Assembly: GCA_945902745.1 (NCBI GenBank)
Contig: CAMDNE010000001.1
Coordinates: 1-64,000 of the forward strand
Origin: Chitinophaga pinensis
Lineage (GTDB): Bacteria; Bacteroidota; Bacteroidia; Flavobacteriales_D; Crocinitomicaceae
Direction of reading: 5' to 3'
Length of the DNA stretch: 64,000 bases
Shown: piece after piece, positions 43,762 to 52,650 of the stretch
Position numbering within the stretch: the stretch's first letter is position 1
Layout of the letters: every line of letters starts with the position of its first letter
Position numbers and translations under genes: made by a program
Notes under the pieces: generated by a model
Databases searched by the model: none
Told to the model about the DNA's origin: nothing
The model's input: the letters and a program-made list of their open reading frames with translations, nothing else

Positions 43762-43793
43762 CAAATATAATAAAGTTAGATAAGCCTAACTTT
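43762..43793 (-). promoter_or_regulatory. DtxR-type operator next to the TonB receptor -7 element
   Basis: AAAGTTAG (43772-43779) and CTAACTTT (43786-43793) form an inverted repeat with core TTAGATAAGCCTAA, close to the DtxR/IdeR consensus TTAGGTTAGCCTAA. On the minus strand TATATTTG (43769-43762) is a consensus -7 element. The operator directly abuts it and fills the -33 to -7 spacer, the usual geometry for repression. Confidence 0.65.
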
Positions 43794-43839
43794 AAATATT
43801 AGAAATATATTTTTAACTTTATTTTTTTACTTCAATTAC

Positions 43840-44508
43840 ATGGAAGATTTACACTTGTCATTTACCGAAGAAAATTATCTTAAATCTCTTATACATTTGA
43901 CTGTATTGTCATTGGCTAAAATCGAGGTGGGGACTAATGAATTGGCAGTTAATTTGAATGTGAAGCCAGCAACGGTTAATGACATGCTTAAAAAACTAAA
44001 AGAAAAAAAGTTGATTAACTATGAGCGTTATGGCAAAATATCACTTACAGAAATTGGCAGATTAGCTGGGATGGAAGTTTTACGAAAACACAGATTGTGG
44101 GAAACATTTCTTGTCGAAAAATTGGATTTTTCTTGGGATGAAGTGCATGAAGTTGCAGAACAATTAGAACATATTCATTCTAGAAAATTAATCGATCGAT
44201 TGGATTCATTGCTAGATTTTCCAAAGTTTGATCCACATGGTGACCCAATACCAAACGCCAAAGGAGAAATTGAAATTTTAACAAGAAAGACATTAAATGA
44301 AATTGAAATAGGGGAGAAATGTCGTTTAGTTGCCGTGAAAGACAATTCTTCTGCCTTTTTGCAATATGTGAATAAACTTGGGCTTACTATCGGTTCTGAA
44401 ATTGAAATAGCCTCGAAGGAAATATATGATGAGTTATTGCATTTGATTATTGATGACCAAACATTTACCGTTTCAAAAAAGTTTGCTGAGAATTTATTTG
44501 TTGTTTAG
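43840..44508 (+). CDS. DtxR/MntR-family metal-dependent repressor
   Basis: This 222-residue regulator has an N-terminal winged helix (about 1-65; KPATVNDMLKKLKEKKLINY is the recognition region), a metal-binding dimerisation domain (about 66-145, with the signature HRLWETFLVEKLDF and a HEVAEQLEHIHS segment), and a C-terminal FeoA/SH3-like domain (about 155-222). Members repress iron or manganese uptake when the metal is bound. It is divergent from a TonB receptor gene with a matching operator between them. The metal (Fe or Mn) cannot be settled from sequence alone. Its stop lies 5 bases from the convergent peptidase gene. Confidence 0.9.
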   Translation: MEDLHLSFTEENYLKSLIHLTVLSLAKIEVGTNELAVNLNVKPATVNDMLKKLKEKKLINYERYGKISLTEIGRLAGMEVLRKHRLWETFLVEKLDFSWDEVHEVAEQLEHIHSRKLIDRLDSLLDFPKFDPHGDPIPNAKGEIEILTRKTLNEIEIGEKCRLVAVKDNSSAFLQYVNKLGLTIGSEIEIASKEIYDELLHLIIDDQTFTVSKKFAENLFVV

Positions 44509-44513
44509 TCCTC

Positions 44514-46493
44514 TTATCGTTTAATAATTCTCCTCACAATCTGCTCAGAATTCTTTTCTGAAATTACTTCAATAAGGTAAGATCCAGCAGTGAAATTTTC
44601 AATGTTTAAGAGGTAATTACTTTCAAAAAGTAAGGTGCGGAGTAACTTTCCTTTTGTGTCAAATACAAGTAAGTTATAGTTGCCTTGATCCTTCATCTCA
44701 ATTGAAACTAGATTTTCGGATGGATTCGGAAAAATGGAGATTTCTTCATTTATGTTGCTTTCAGACAAATCTGCATAAGCAACAAATGTTGGGTCATTTA
44801 CTGGAATTCCTGCATTGTTGATAATCCAATTGTTAGGATCGATAGAAACTACCGCTGTAACAAGTCCTATGTTTTCTATAAAGAACTGATTTGAATTAGA
44901 ATTTATATCAAATCGAATAGTTGTATCGCCTAAACCACTTCTTGTAAATTTAATTTCAATTGGATTTGTAAACGTTGGTGTAACACTTGACATTGAAGCC
45001 GTATGCGTTATTTCAAGGACTAAATTATTTCCCATTGCATTCCAACGTGAAGCATAAGTTGGATACCCTTCTCCAAAATACCATTCTTGAAAGAAATTTG
45101 TCAGATCAATTCCAGTTGCTACTTCAAATGTATTTTTGAGGTCTAAACCAATAGCTACGCTGTCATGAAATTGAATTTGAAAATCATGCAATGTTTGAAA
45201 GAAGAGATTATCGTTGTTCACGATGTGACGCAACGTGTTAATGATGGATGCACCTTTTTTATAGGTTAATCGGCTGTTGTAAATTCTTGAAATATTTAAG
45301 GTATCCGTAAACCAAACACTTCCACTTGGAGCACTTTTAACTGCACTATGCCAGGCAGACATTAATGGTGCTTTTTCAGAAGGGTACATGTTTTCCAACA
45401 TTAAAAATTCAGAATACGTAGCAAATCCTTCGCTGACCCAAACATCAGAAAATGAAGCGATACCTATGTGATCGCCCCACCAAGAATGTGATAGTTCATG
45501 GGCCGTTATTTTCTTTTCAAAAACTCCAATGGTTGTCATTGTTTGATGTTCCATTCCGCCGCCTAAAGGCGCAACACATTGGCCATATTTTTCATTCGAA
45601 AAAGGATAAAGGCCATATAAATCTGAGTATAATTCAAGAAATGACGGTAATAAATCACATTGTGCGGTTATGGAAGGTAAAGTAGACGCGTTTCCGTAGA
45701 TGTAATTTTGAATTAAAACTGAATCTCCGGGCATTTGAGTTGGATGAGCGTAAACAGTATATTCAGTATACGGCGCAATAGTGGCACAAATCAAATAGTA
45801 CAAAATTGGATTTCGTTCTTTCCATTCAAAGCGTGTTGTGCCATTTCCAAGATCCACAACATTTTCTAAAACGCCATTTGAACCTACTTTACACGTCGAT
45901 GGAACCGTTATATTTACAGCACTACTATCCGCCTTATCTTTTAAAATTTGTTTACATGGAAACCACTCATGTGCAAGAAAAGGACAAGAAACGGTCCATG
46001 TGATGCGATCTGTCATCGAAGCAACATACGCACTCGTTACACCACTTCCACCGAATGGATTCGATCCTGGATTTGGTGGCGTGCCAGCATAATCGACTTC
46101 AATTATAAATGAATAATTTGCAACTGCATTAATTGGAATCTTTAAGACAGAGTTTGTTCTATTATACGGCGTAGGTGTCCCATTAAGTCGAACTTCAGAA
46201 ATTACTAAAGAAGGAAATAATTCCAATACAACAGAATCCAAATTATTCAGTGTTTTAGCATGGATTGAAGCTGTTCCACTCACATCTGTATTGAGATTCG
46301 ACATGTTCAAATCCAATTGATAGTAATGAATATCATATTTATTCGCTTCAGATTCTTCAAGAGGAGTGAGGGTTTTAATACCTGCCCCAACCGTTTTACT
46401 ACCTTTTACATGTGCACAACTTTGAAGCTCTTCTTGGGCAGAGATTACCACTCCAATAAATAAACAAAGTACTAGGATTAAAGCTGATTTCAT
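44514..46493 (-). CDS. Secreted M1-family aminopeptidase 1 with T9SS tail
   Basis: This 659-residue exported zinc peptidase has a signal peptide (1-19, VISAQ). The M1 gluzincin site is HELSHSWWGDH (about 331-341), followed by the third zinc ligand in VSEGFATYSEF, and the exopeptidase-type GGGMEHQTM motif comes before it. It would release N-terminal residues from peptides outside the cell. A type A sorting domain (about 585-659, ISIFPNPSENLV, then FTAGSYLIEV) closes the protein. A close paralogue lies immediately upstream. Confidence 0.88.
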   Translation of the reverse strand: MKSALILVLCLFIGVVISAQEELQSCAHVKGSKTVGAGIKTLTPLEESEANKYDIHYYQLDLNMSNLNTDVSGTASIHAKTLNNLDSVVLELFPSLVISEVRLNGTPTPYNRTNSVLKIPINAVANYSFIIEVDYAGTPPNPGSNPFGGSGVTSAYVASMTDRITWTVSCPFLAHEWFPCKQILKDKADSSAVNITVPSTCKVGSNGVLENVVDLGNGTTRFEWKERNPILYYLICATIAPYTEYTVYAHPTQMPGDSVLIQNYIYGNASTLPSITAQCDLLPSFLELYSDLYGLYPFSNEKYGQCVAPLGGGMEHQTMTTIGVFEKKITAHELSHSWWGDHIGIASFSDVWVSEGFATYSEFLMLENMYPSEKAPLMSAWHSAVKSAPSGSVWFTDTLNISRIYNSRLTYKKGASIINTLRHIVNNDNLFFQTLHDFQIQFHDSVAIGLDLKNTFEVATGIDLTNFFQEWYFGEGYPTYASRWNAMGNNLVLEITHTASMSSVTPTFTNPIEIKFTRSGLGDTTIRFDINSNSNQFFIENIGLVTAVVSIDPNNWIINNAGIPVNDPTFVAYADLSESNINEEISIFPNPSENLVSIEMKDQGNYNLLVFDTKGKLLRTLLFESNYLLNIENFTAGSYLIEVISEKNSEQIVRRIIKR

Positions 46494-46504
46494 TGCAATA
46501 AAGA

Positions 46505-48478
46505 TTAATTTTTCTGAACCTTTTCGATTTTGATTAGTGTGTCATTCAATTCAAAAACGAATAAATATGTTCCCGCATGATATTCTTCTAATGAGATTTT
46601 TGTTGAACTTGAAATAATGGATTTTTTAAGAACTTTCCCATTTAAATCGGTTATTTTCAGTGAACAATTACTCATCTCATTTGGTAAATTAATTTGAACT
46701 GTTCCGGCAGTTGGATTTGGGAAAATGGTAATGAAATCACTTGAAGAAAATTCGCTTATTTCAGTATAAAAATTAGCGTCATTGACATTCGTTCCAACTT
46801 GATTGATAACCCAGTTATTTGGATCTATTGCCACAACATTGGTTACCGCTCCAATATTTGGAATGAAGTATTGCGTAGAATTTCCAGTGATATCAAATCG
46901 AATCGTAGTATCTGCTTGACTCGTTCTTGAAAATTTAATTTCAATTGGATTCGTAAAAGTAGGTGTTACACTTGGTTTTGATGCAGTATGTGTAATCTCG
47001 AAATTCAAGTCGTTTCCAACGGCATGCCTGCGTGTGGAATAAGTAGGATAACCTTCACCGAAGTACCATTCGTTGAACATGTTGGTGAAATCTATTCCAC
47101 TTACTGTTTCTAATGCTGCTTTAACATCCAATCCTTTTGCTACGCTGTCGGCGAACATCGTTTGATAATTTCTTAATGCTTGAAAGAATTGAGTATCGTT
47201 ATTTACCATGAAACGCATGGTATGAATAATAGCCGATCCTTTATCATATGTCAATCGACCACTAAAGATTCGTGTTTCATTTAAGCTATCTAACACCCAA
47301 ACACTTCCTCCAAGTGAACTCATCACATTCGTATGAACATCCAACATGTACTGAACTTTTTCGGCTGGATATAAATTTTCAACCATTAAATAATCAAGGT
47401 AAGAAGCAAATCCTTCATTTACCCAAATATCCGCCCAAGTAGCGCAAGTAACATGATCACCAAACCACATATGACCAAGTTCGTGAGCTGTTAAACTTTT
47501 CTCAAAGAAACCTTGGGTTGTCATTGTTTGGTGCTCCATTCCACCTGAAAGTGGTGCCATACAATGACCGTATTTTTGATCATCAAAAGGATAAGGACCA
47601 ACTAAAGTTGCAAACAATTCCATGAAATCTGCAGTTTCATTTATATCTGCTTGGAAATTAGGCAAGGTCGCTGGATTGTCGTAAATATAATTTTGAATCA
47701 ATACAGGAGCAGGTGAGCCAACAGGATTTGCATAAACATTGTATTCAACGTAATGCGCAACTGCAACTGAAATAAGATAATAATCAATTAAATGTGTATT
47801 TTTCCATTCATATCGAGAGGTGCCATTTCCTAAGTCAACAACATTTTGTAACATTCCATTTGACCCAGCTTTACACGCATTCGGAACAGTAATTTTCACA
47901 GAACAACTATCTGCTTTATCCGTAAGAGATTGCTTACATGGCCACCATTCATATGCTGAAAAAGGTTGCGATAAAGACCAGGTTACCTCATTCCCCCATG
48001 ATGGTGAATTGGCATTCGACATCCCCGCTCCACCTAATGGATTTGTAGCAGCAGTTGGAGGAGTGCCATTATAATCAATAGCAATAATAAATGACTGTCC
48101 TGCAGTTGCATTTACAGGTGCTTTAACAGCAGATAAATTTCTTGAAAAAGGAACAGGCGTGCCATTCACTCTAATTTGTGTAATCGTCATTGTCTGAAAC
48201 AATTCAAATAACGCAGAATCTAAAGCCATATTTGCCGTAGCATGAATTTCAACTGTACCGCCAATGTCAGTAGATAAATTATCCATCGCTACATCTAAAG
48301 CATAAAAATGCACGTTGTATTTTTCAGATTCTGCAATTTGAGCGACAGTCAAAGTGTTACTTTTTGCTATTTGAGATCCTTTGATGTCTCTTTTATAACA
48401 GTGAGTTGAATTTTCATTTTGGGAGAAAGAGAAAAGCGTTGACAATCCGAAAACGCAAGGAAGTATTATTTTTTTCAT
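46505..48478 (-). CDS. Secreted M1-family aminopeptidase 2 with T9SS tail
   Basis: This 657-residue paralogue of the previous entry has the same architecture: signal peptide (1-19, FSFSQ), GGMEHQTMTT, zinc site HELGHMWFGDH, third ligand in VNEGFASYLDY, and a type A sorting tail (ITIFPNPTAGTV, then YHAGTYLFVFE). The active-site motif here is nearer to the classical M1 HELAHxWFG pattern. The two genes are 11 bases apart and likely cotranscribed, the result of a tandem duplication. Confidence 0.88.
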   Translation of the reverse strand: MKKIILPCVFGLSTLFSFSQNENSTHCYKRDIKGSQIAKSNTLTVAQIAESEKYNVHFYALDVAMDNLSTDIGGTVEIHATANMALDSALFELFQTMTITQIRVNGTPVPFSRNLSAVKAPVNATAGQSFIIAIDYNGTPPTAATNPLGGAGMSNANSPSWGNEVTWSLSQPFSAYEWWPCKQSLTDKADSCSVKITVPNACKAGSNGMLQNVVDLGNGTSRYEWKNTHLIDYYLISVAVAHYVEYNVYANPVGSPAPVLIQNYIYDNPATLPNFQADINETADFMELFATLVGPYPFDDQKYGHCMAPLSGGMEHQTMTTQGFFEKSLTAHELGHMWFGDHVTCATWADIWVNEGFASYLDYLMVENLYPAEKVQYMLDVHTNVMSSLGGSVWVLDSLNETRIFSGRLTYDKGSAIIHTMRFMVNNDTQFFQALRNYQTMFADSVAKGLDVKAALETVSGIDFTNMFNEWYFGEGYPTYSTRRHAVGNDLNFEITHTASKPSVTPTFTNPIEIKFSRTSQADTTIRFDITGNSTQYFIPNIGAVTNVVAIDPNNWVINQVGTNVNDANFYTEISEFSSSDFITIFPNPTAGTVQINLPNEMSNCSLKITDLNGKVLKKSIISSSTKISLEEYHAGTYLFVFELNDTLIKIEKVQKN

Positions 48479-48728
48479 AATATAGTTTATGCACCTAAAT
48501 TACGAAAATCTATTTGAAACTTTTAACTTTTTTGTTTTGGTGGTTGAGATGAAGTAGGAACGGTTTATTCAAGATGATAATTACAAAATTGTCTAACTCA
48601 AATGAGTAATAGAAATTGAAGAATTAACAACGACAAATCCTTTAGTTCTTTTGTCCGCGTTTTCAGCGGGAATTGTTTTTATATTATTACTATCTCATAT
48701 TTAATGGATACTAAATCAAGTCGAATTA

Positions 48729-49169
48729 TCAACGTATCATGTCCTCTTCCAAAATTCGAATAAAATGAAATCCTTTGGGACCAAAACCTTCATTGTAAAA
48801 GAATTTGTGCGCTTTGAAATTTGCTGTATAGGAATCTAATGCCATCATCGAACAACCTTCTACTTTCGCTTTTTCACTGAGGTAGTTGAAGATTAATTTA
48901 CCAACACCTCGCGAGCGAAATTTAGAAGAAACAACCATGTTGTCAATTTCTAAATATTTACCGCACCACAATTTTGTACCTATCCAATAACCTGCAATTC
49001 CGAGGCAAGCATCTCCATCAAATACAGCCACTTGCCCATAGTTATTATTTGGGATCATTGCTGTTAAATCAGTAGCGTAATCTTCTAATGTCAATGAAGG
49101 ATAAAGTTCTTGCATGACGGATAAATAATTCAACATTTCCGCTTTTTCTGCTAATTCTCGAACAATCAT
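48729..49169 (-). CDS. GNAT-family N-acetyltransferase
   Basis: This 146-residue protein has the Gcn5-related acetyltransferase fold. The acetyl-CoA-binding motif is VSSKFRSRGVGKLIFNYL (about 79-96), with a C-terminal ALDSYTANFKAHKFFYNEGF region. The acceptor is unknown. Its ATG overlaps the stop of the S9 peptidase gene upstream in a 4-base ATGA, so the two are translationally coupled. Confidence 0.87.
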   Translation of the reverse strand: MIVRELAEKAEMLNYLSVMQELYPSLTLEDYATDLTAMIPNNNYGQVAVFDGDACLGIAGYWIGTKLWCGKYLEIDNMVVSSKFRSRGVGKLIFNYLSEKAKVEGCSMMALDSYTANFKAHKFFYNEGFGPKGFHFIRILEEDMIR

Positions 49170-51514
49170 TTTGCGTTTTTAAGTATTAATTCTGTATAAA
49201 ATAACTCATATATTCTGCGGTACTCATCATTCCAAGAATAACTTTCTTTGAATCCATGTGCCTCAATAGGAAATACCGCTAATTCCCAATTTTCTTTCCC
49301 TAATTCAATAAACCGTTGACTCAAGCGAACAACATCTTGAAATTGAACATTGTCGTCCACCATTCCGTGAAGCATTAACAATTTTCCTTGCAATTGGTTC
49401 GCATAATAAATGGGTGAACTCTTTTTATATGCTTCTGGATCGGAACCTGGGTAATTTAAAATATTGCTCGTGTATTCGTGGTTATAATGCGCCCAATCCG
49501 TTACTGATCTTAATGCTGCAGCACAAGGAAATTCAGTTGGTGTTGTGAGCATTGCCATTAGTGAAATGAATCCACCATACGATCCGCCATAAATTCCAAT
49601 TCGATTTGAATCGATACCGAAATTATTAACCAAGAAATCTTTTCCATCCAAATGATCTTGTAAATCACGTCTGCCCATGTGGCGGTAAATCGCCGTTCTA
49701 TAATCACGACCGTACCCTTCACTCGCTCGGTAATCAATATCCAAAACGGTAAAACCATTGTCAACTAGTAAATTATGGAACATGTATTCTCTGTAATAAT
49801 TACTCCAATAATTATGAGCATTTTGAAGATAACCAGCGCCGTGCACAAAAATGACAGCAGCTTTGTTTTTATCTTTTATTGTAGGTTCATAAATTCTTGC
49901 ATAAACATCTATACCGTCTGACGCTTTGAAGGTTGAAACTTGAGGTTTTCTCCATTGATAGGCATTAAATGCTGCTGTCGTTGAATTCGTTATTTTCTTC
50001 AATTGAGTATTCGGAATGTTTGGTGCAGTAAATAATTCCCATGGTTGATTTTTATATGAATAACGAATAGCCAACGTTTTTTCGTCTGGAGAGATTGAAA
50101 CTTCATGAGCTCCATCAGACGTTAAGATTGGAATCAGTTTTTTCGAAGCTATTTCCAATTTCCAAAACTCACGATTTCCAGGATGATTCCTGTTTCCTGT
50201 GATGTAGAAATGCTTCCCATCATTCGATAATTGTGCCTGATGAACTTCCCATTTTCCTGAAGTTAATTGGTGTTTCTCTTTCAGTTTGATAGAGTAGGTG
50301 TACAAATGAGAATACCCACTGTCTTCCGAGTGGAAATAAACCGTTTGACCATCATTCAACCAACCCAAAGTTCCTTCCTCTGCATTCCAACTAGAGATTC
50401 CAGGTCCTCCAATCCACGCTTCATCATGTTGATGTTCGATTTCAAAAACTTCTTTTGTCGCAAGGTCAATTAAAACAATCCACCTGTCTTTGTTATCATA
50501 CGCTCTAATATCGCAAACAGCAACACTATTCGTAGTTGAGAACTTCAAAGAATGCATCACAATTTTTCGGTCCTTGTCATAAAGTGAAGCATCATTCAAA
50601 TAACTTGGTTTTTTGCGAATATCACTCAATTTAGAAAAGTTGAGGATGAATACTGAATCTTGCTCGATAGAATAAATTCCCAAGCGATGACTTGGATCTT
50701 CATCACTCACTTTTGCACGAGCTGGACTTGCAAACGTATGCCCGTCTGAAGAAATGTGATTTTCAACATGTGTTTCTTTTTCTTTAGGGTATGCTGAAAG
50801 TCTAAATCCCACAAAACGGTTGTCAGGTGAAATCTGAATATTTTCGATTGCATCATCCCCAAAATAATACGATTCAGGAAATTTATAAATTGTTGTCTCT
50901 TGTTCTTTTCGCCAATCCTTGCGTTCTTTTTTATCTTGAAGAAATTGAAATAAATCAGCTTCTTCTTTTGTAACAAACGAATCATCCTTTTTTGATGGCT
51001 TTTCGTCCCCAGGTTGAAAATTGGTGAGTTGAATGATTGTTCCTGCTAATGCATTATAAGAATACACGTTGTTTTCTTGTTGAAAGCAAATGATATTTTC
51101 AAATTTCGTGCGTTGGATATTATAAATAGGGTAGGATGCTTGATAAATTAACGTTGAAACTTTTGTCTTCTTGTTATATGCAACTAATGCTCCTTCTATA
51201 CTATAATAATTGATGAGGTTATTTCTTTGAGCATGATCAAATTCAAAGATTGATTTAGAATCTGCTTTTGCCGTCAAATTCGTTTTACCATTTACAAGGT
51301 AAGTATACGTTGAATTTCCAAGTTCATTTTGTGGATTCCATTCGAAGAAAATAGTTTGCCCATCTGCGCTCCAACGAATGCTTTCCGGCAGATTCCCAAC
51401 GAACTCATTTCCTTTCATTATTTCCTTGATAGAAAGCGGTGAATTGTTCGGGATTATTTGACTTAAAACACTCTGATAAGAGAGGATTAGAATTGGAAGA
51501 AGGAACTTGAACAT
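49166..51514 (-). CDS. S9-family (DPP4/prolyl oligopeptidase-like) serine peptidase, exported
   Basis: This 782-residue protein has a signal peptide (1-18, VLSQ), a beta-propeller (about 40-510) and an alpha/beta-hydrolase domain (about 530-782). The nucleophile is in GIYGGSYGGFISL (Ser about 644), the catalytic Asp is in HGMVDDNVQF (about 725-734) and the His is in EAHGFKESY (about 756-764). There is no T9SS tail, so it is probably periplasmic. It should cleave short peptides, probably dipeptides with Pro or Ala in the second position, as DPP4 does, but specificity is inferred from family only. Confidence 0.9.
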   Translation of the reverse strand: MFKFLLPILILSYQSVLSQIIPNNSPLSIKEIMKGNEFVGNLPESIRWSADGQTIFFEWNPQNELGNSTYTYLVNGKTNLTAKADSKSIFEFDHAQRNNLINYYSIEGALVAYNKKTKVSTLIYQASYPIYNIQRTKFENIICFQQENNVYSYNALAGTIIQLTNFQPGDEKPSKKDDSFVTKEEADLFQFLQDKKERKDWRKEQETTIYKFPESYYFGDDAIENIQISPDNRFVGFRLSAYPKEKETHVENHISSDGHTFASPARAKVSDEDPSHRLGIYSIEQDSVFILNFSKLSDIRKKPSYLNDASLYDKDRKIVMHSLKFSTTNSVAVCDIRAYDNKDRWIVLIDLATKEVFEIEHQHDEAWIGGPGISSWNAEEGTLGWLNDGQTVYFHSEDSGYSHLYTYSIKLKEKHQLTSGKWEVHQAQLSNDGKHFYITGNRNHPGNREFWKLEIASKKLIPILTSDGAHEVSISPDEKTLAIRYSYKNQPWELFTAPNIPNTQLKKITNSTTAAFNAYQWRKPQVSTFKASDGIDVYARIYEPTIKDKNKAAVIFVHGAGYLQNAHNYWSNYYREYMFHNLLVDNGFTVLDIDYRASEGYGRDYRTAIYRHMGRRDLQDHLDGKDFLVNNFGIDSNRIGIYGGSYGGFISLMAMLTTPTEFPCAAALRSVTDWAHYNHEYTSNILNYPGSDPEAYKKSSPIYYANQLQGKLLMLHGMVDDNVQFQDVVRLSQRFIELGKENWELAVFPIEAHGFKESYSWNDEYRRIYELFYTELILKNAK

Positions 51515-51654
51515 GTAAAAATCGTTTTTGTAAAAATAAGTATTTTAGAGTTTGAATTGAATTTTTTGAACTACCAATCATTTTTAAAAGCGTTGATGAA
51601 ACAAAATCTAAACTGAAATAATTAAGGTCGAATTAAATTTTGAATTATTTGCAT

Positions 51655-51767
51655 CCTCCCCCTTTTATCCCCCTCTAAAGGGGGAGATTTAAATTCTCAT
51701 TCTAAAATTGAGTTTGAAGTTTTAGTGGGTCATGTTTTCCCCCTTTGGAGGGGGACTAAGGGGGAGG
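51655..51767. repeat. Inverted repeat of CCCCC/GGGGG runs
   Basis: The left arm (51655-51686) reads CCTCCCCCTT...CCCCCTC-TAAAGGGGG and the right arm (51739-51767) is its near reverse complement (CCCCCTTTGGAGGGGG...AAGGGGGAGG). The arms enclose about 52 AT-rich bases. It resembles short palindromic intergenic elements common in Bacteroidota; no ORF is inside. Confidence 0.75.
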
Positions 51768-51900
51768 GATTTCCTTTTTAAACTATACATTTTTTTATGT
51801 AAGTCCCATAAATGAAGTTTTTCAACAGTCAAAAATCAAAGATTTTAGAACGAAACAAAAATATTTCTAACTCCTGAATTCCGAATTCCAAATAAAATAC

Positions 51901-51908
51901 TATCTTTG
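51901..51908 (+). promoter_or_regulatory. -7 element of the rpsP-rimM operon
   Basis: TATCTTTG, followed by CA, is a strong Bacteroidota -7 match 60 bases before the rpsP start. No clean -33 TTTG is visible upstream. This fits a highly expressed ribosomal gene. Confidence 0.7.
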
Positions 51909-51932
51909 CACCCTTAAATTAATTTATAAACC

Positions 51933-51947
51933 GGGGTTTCGAACCCT
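51933..51947 (+). other. Hairpin in the rpsP 5' leader
   Basis: GGGTT (51934-51938) pairs with AACCC (51942-51946) around TCG, with a possible G-T extension. It lies between the -7 element and the start codon and so should be in the mRNA leader. It could affect translation or stability; this is inferred. Confidence 0.4.
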
Positions 51948-51967
51948 ACATTGTAAAAACAAAAATT

Positions 51968-52636
51968 ATGGCAACTAGAATTAGATTGCAAAGACATGGT
52001 AAGAAAAGCAAGGCTTTTTACCATATCGTAGCTGCAGACAGCAGATCAAAAAGAGATGGTAAATTCATCGAGAAATTAGGAATTTACAATCCAAACACAA
52101 ACCCAGCAACAATCGATATCAATTTTGATCGTACATTAAGTTGGGTACAAGTTGGTGCTGAAATGTCAGACACAGCGCGTGCTATTTTATCTTACAAAGG
52201 TGTTTTGTACAAAAACCACTTAATTAAAGGTATCGCAAAAGGTGCTTTAACTGCAGAGCAAGTTGAAGAAAAGTTTGCAGTATGGTTAGCTGAGAAAGAC
52301 AATAAAATCACTGGTAAAAAAGATGGTTTAGCTAAAAATGATGCTTCTGATAAAGCAGCTCGTTTAAAAGCAGAAACTGAAGCAAACGAAGCTAGAGCGA
52401 AAGCTGTAGAAGCGAAAAACAATCCAGTTGAAGTTGTTGAAGAAGCTCCAGTAGCGGAAGAAGCATCTGAAGAAGTTGTTGAAGAAACTCCAGAAGTTGA
52501 AGCAGTAGCTGAAGAGGTTGTTGAAGAAGCTCCAGTTGTTGAAGCAGTAGCAGAAGAAGTTGTTGAAGAGGCTCCAGTAGCAGAAGCTCCAGCTGAAGAA
52601 GCGGCTAGCGAAGAGGAAGCTCCAGCAGCAGAATAA
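51968..52636 (+). CDS. rpsP: Ribosomal protein S16 with a long repetitive acidic tail
   Basis: This is a small-subunit ribosomal protein. Residues 1-115 form the S16 core (MATRIRLQRHGKKSKAFYHI, then DSRSKRDGKFIEKLGIYNP, then GAEMSDTARAIL). Typical S16 is about 80-90 residues; this protein is 222. Residues about 120-150 are a Lys/Ala/Glu helix-like linker, and 156-211 consist of four 14-residue acidic repeats (VVEEAPVVEAVAEE type), with an EAPAAE end. The tail is likely unstructured and surface-exposed. rimM follows 14 bases downstream, as in the common rpsP-rimM operon. Confidence 0.95.
   Translation: MATRIRLQRHGKKSKAFYHIVAADSRSKRDGKFIEKLGIYNPNTNPATIDINFDRTLSWVQVGAEMSDTARAILSYKGVLYKNHLIKGIAKGALTAEQVEEKFAVWLAEKDNKITGKKDGLAKNDASDKAARLKAETEANEARAKAVEAKNNPVEVVEEAPVAEEASEEVVEETPEVEAVAEEVVEEAPVVEAVAEEVVEEAPVAEAPAEEAASEEEAPAAE
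52433..52600 (+). repeat. Four tandem 42-base repeats in rpsP
   Basis: They encode four 14-residue units: VVEEAPVAEEASEE, VVEETPEVEAVAEE, VVEEAPVVEAVAEE and VVEEAPVAEAPAEE. Each begins GTTGTTGAAGA. The repeats are in frame, so copy number can change without a frameshift. Confidence 0.85.
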
Positions 52637-52650
52637 ATATTAGACATTGA

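Larger units (their letters stand above)
51515..51967. other. Long intergenic region upstream of rpsP
   Basis: These 453 bases contain no gene that I can support. They hold a G/C-run inverted repeat (51655-51767), the rpsP promoter (51901-51908) and a short hairpin in the rpsP leader (51933-51947). The rest is AT-rich. Confidence 0.7.

Noticed and set aside
48606-48704. Hydrophobic reading frame (TNPLVLLSAFSAGIVFILLLS) between the peptidase and GNAT genes
   Set aside because: No ATG, GTG or TTG start is in frame after the preceding stop, and the length is only 32 codons. It could be a remnant of a small membrane protein, but support is too weak.
51931-51950. tRNA T-arm-like sequence (GGGTTTCGAACCC)
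   Set aside because: No acceptor, D or anticodon arms can be folded around it; it is treated as a leader hairpin.
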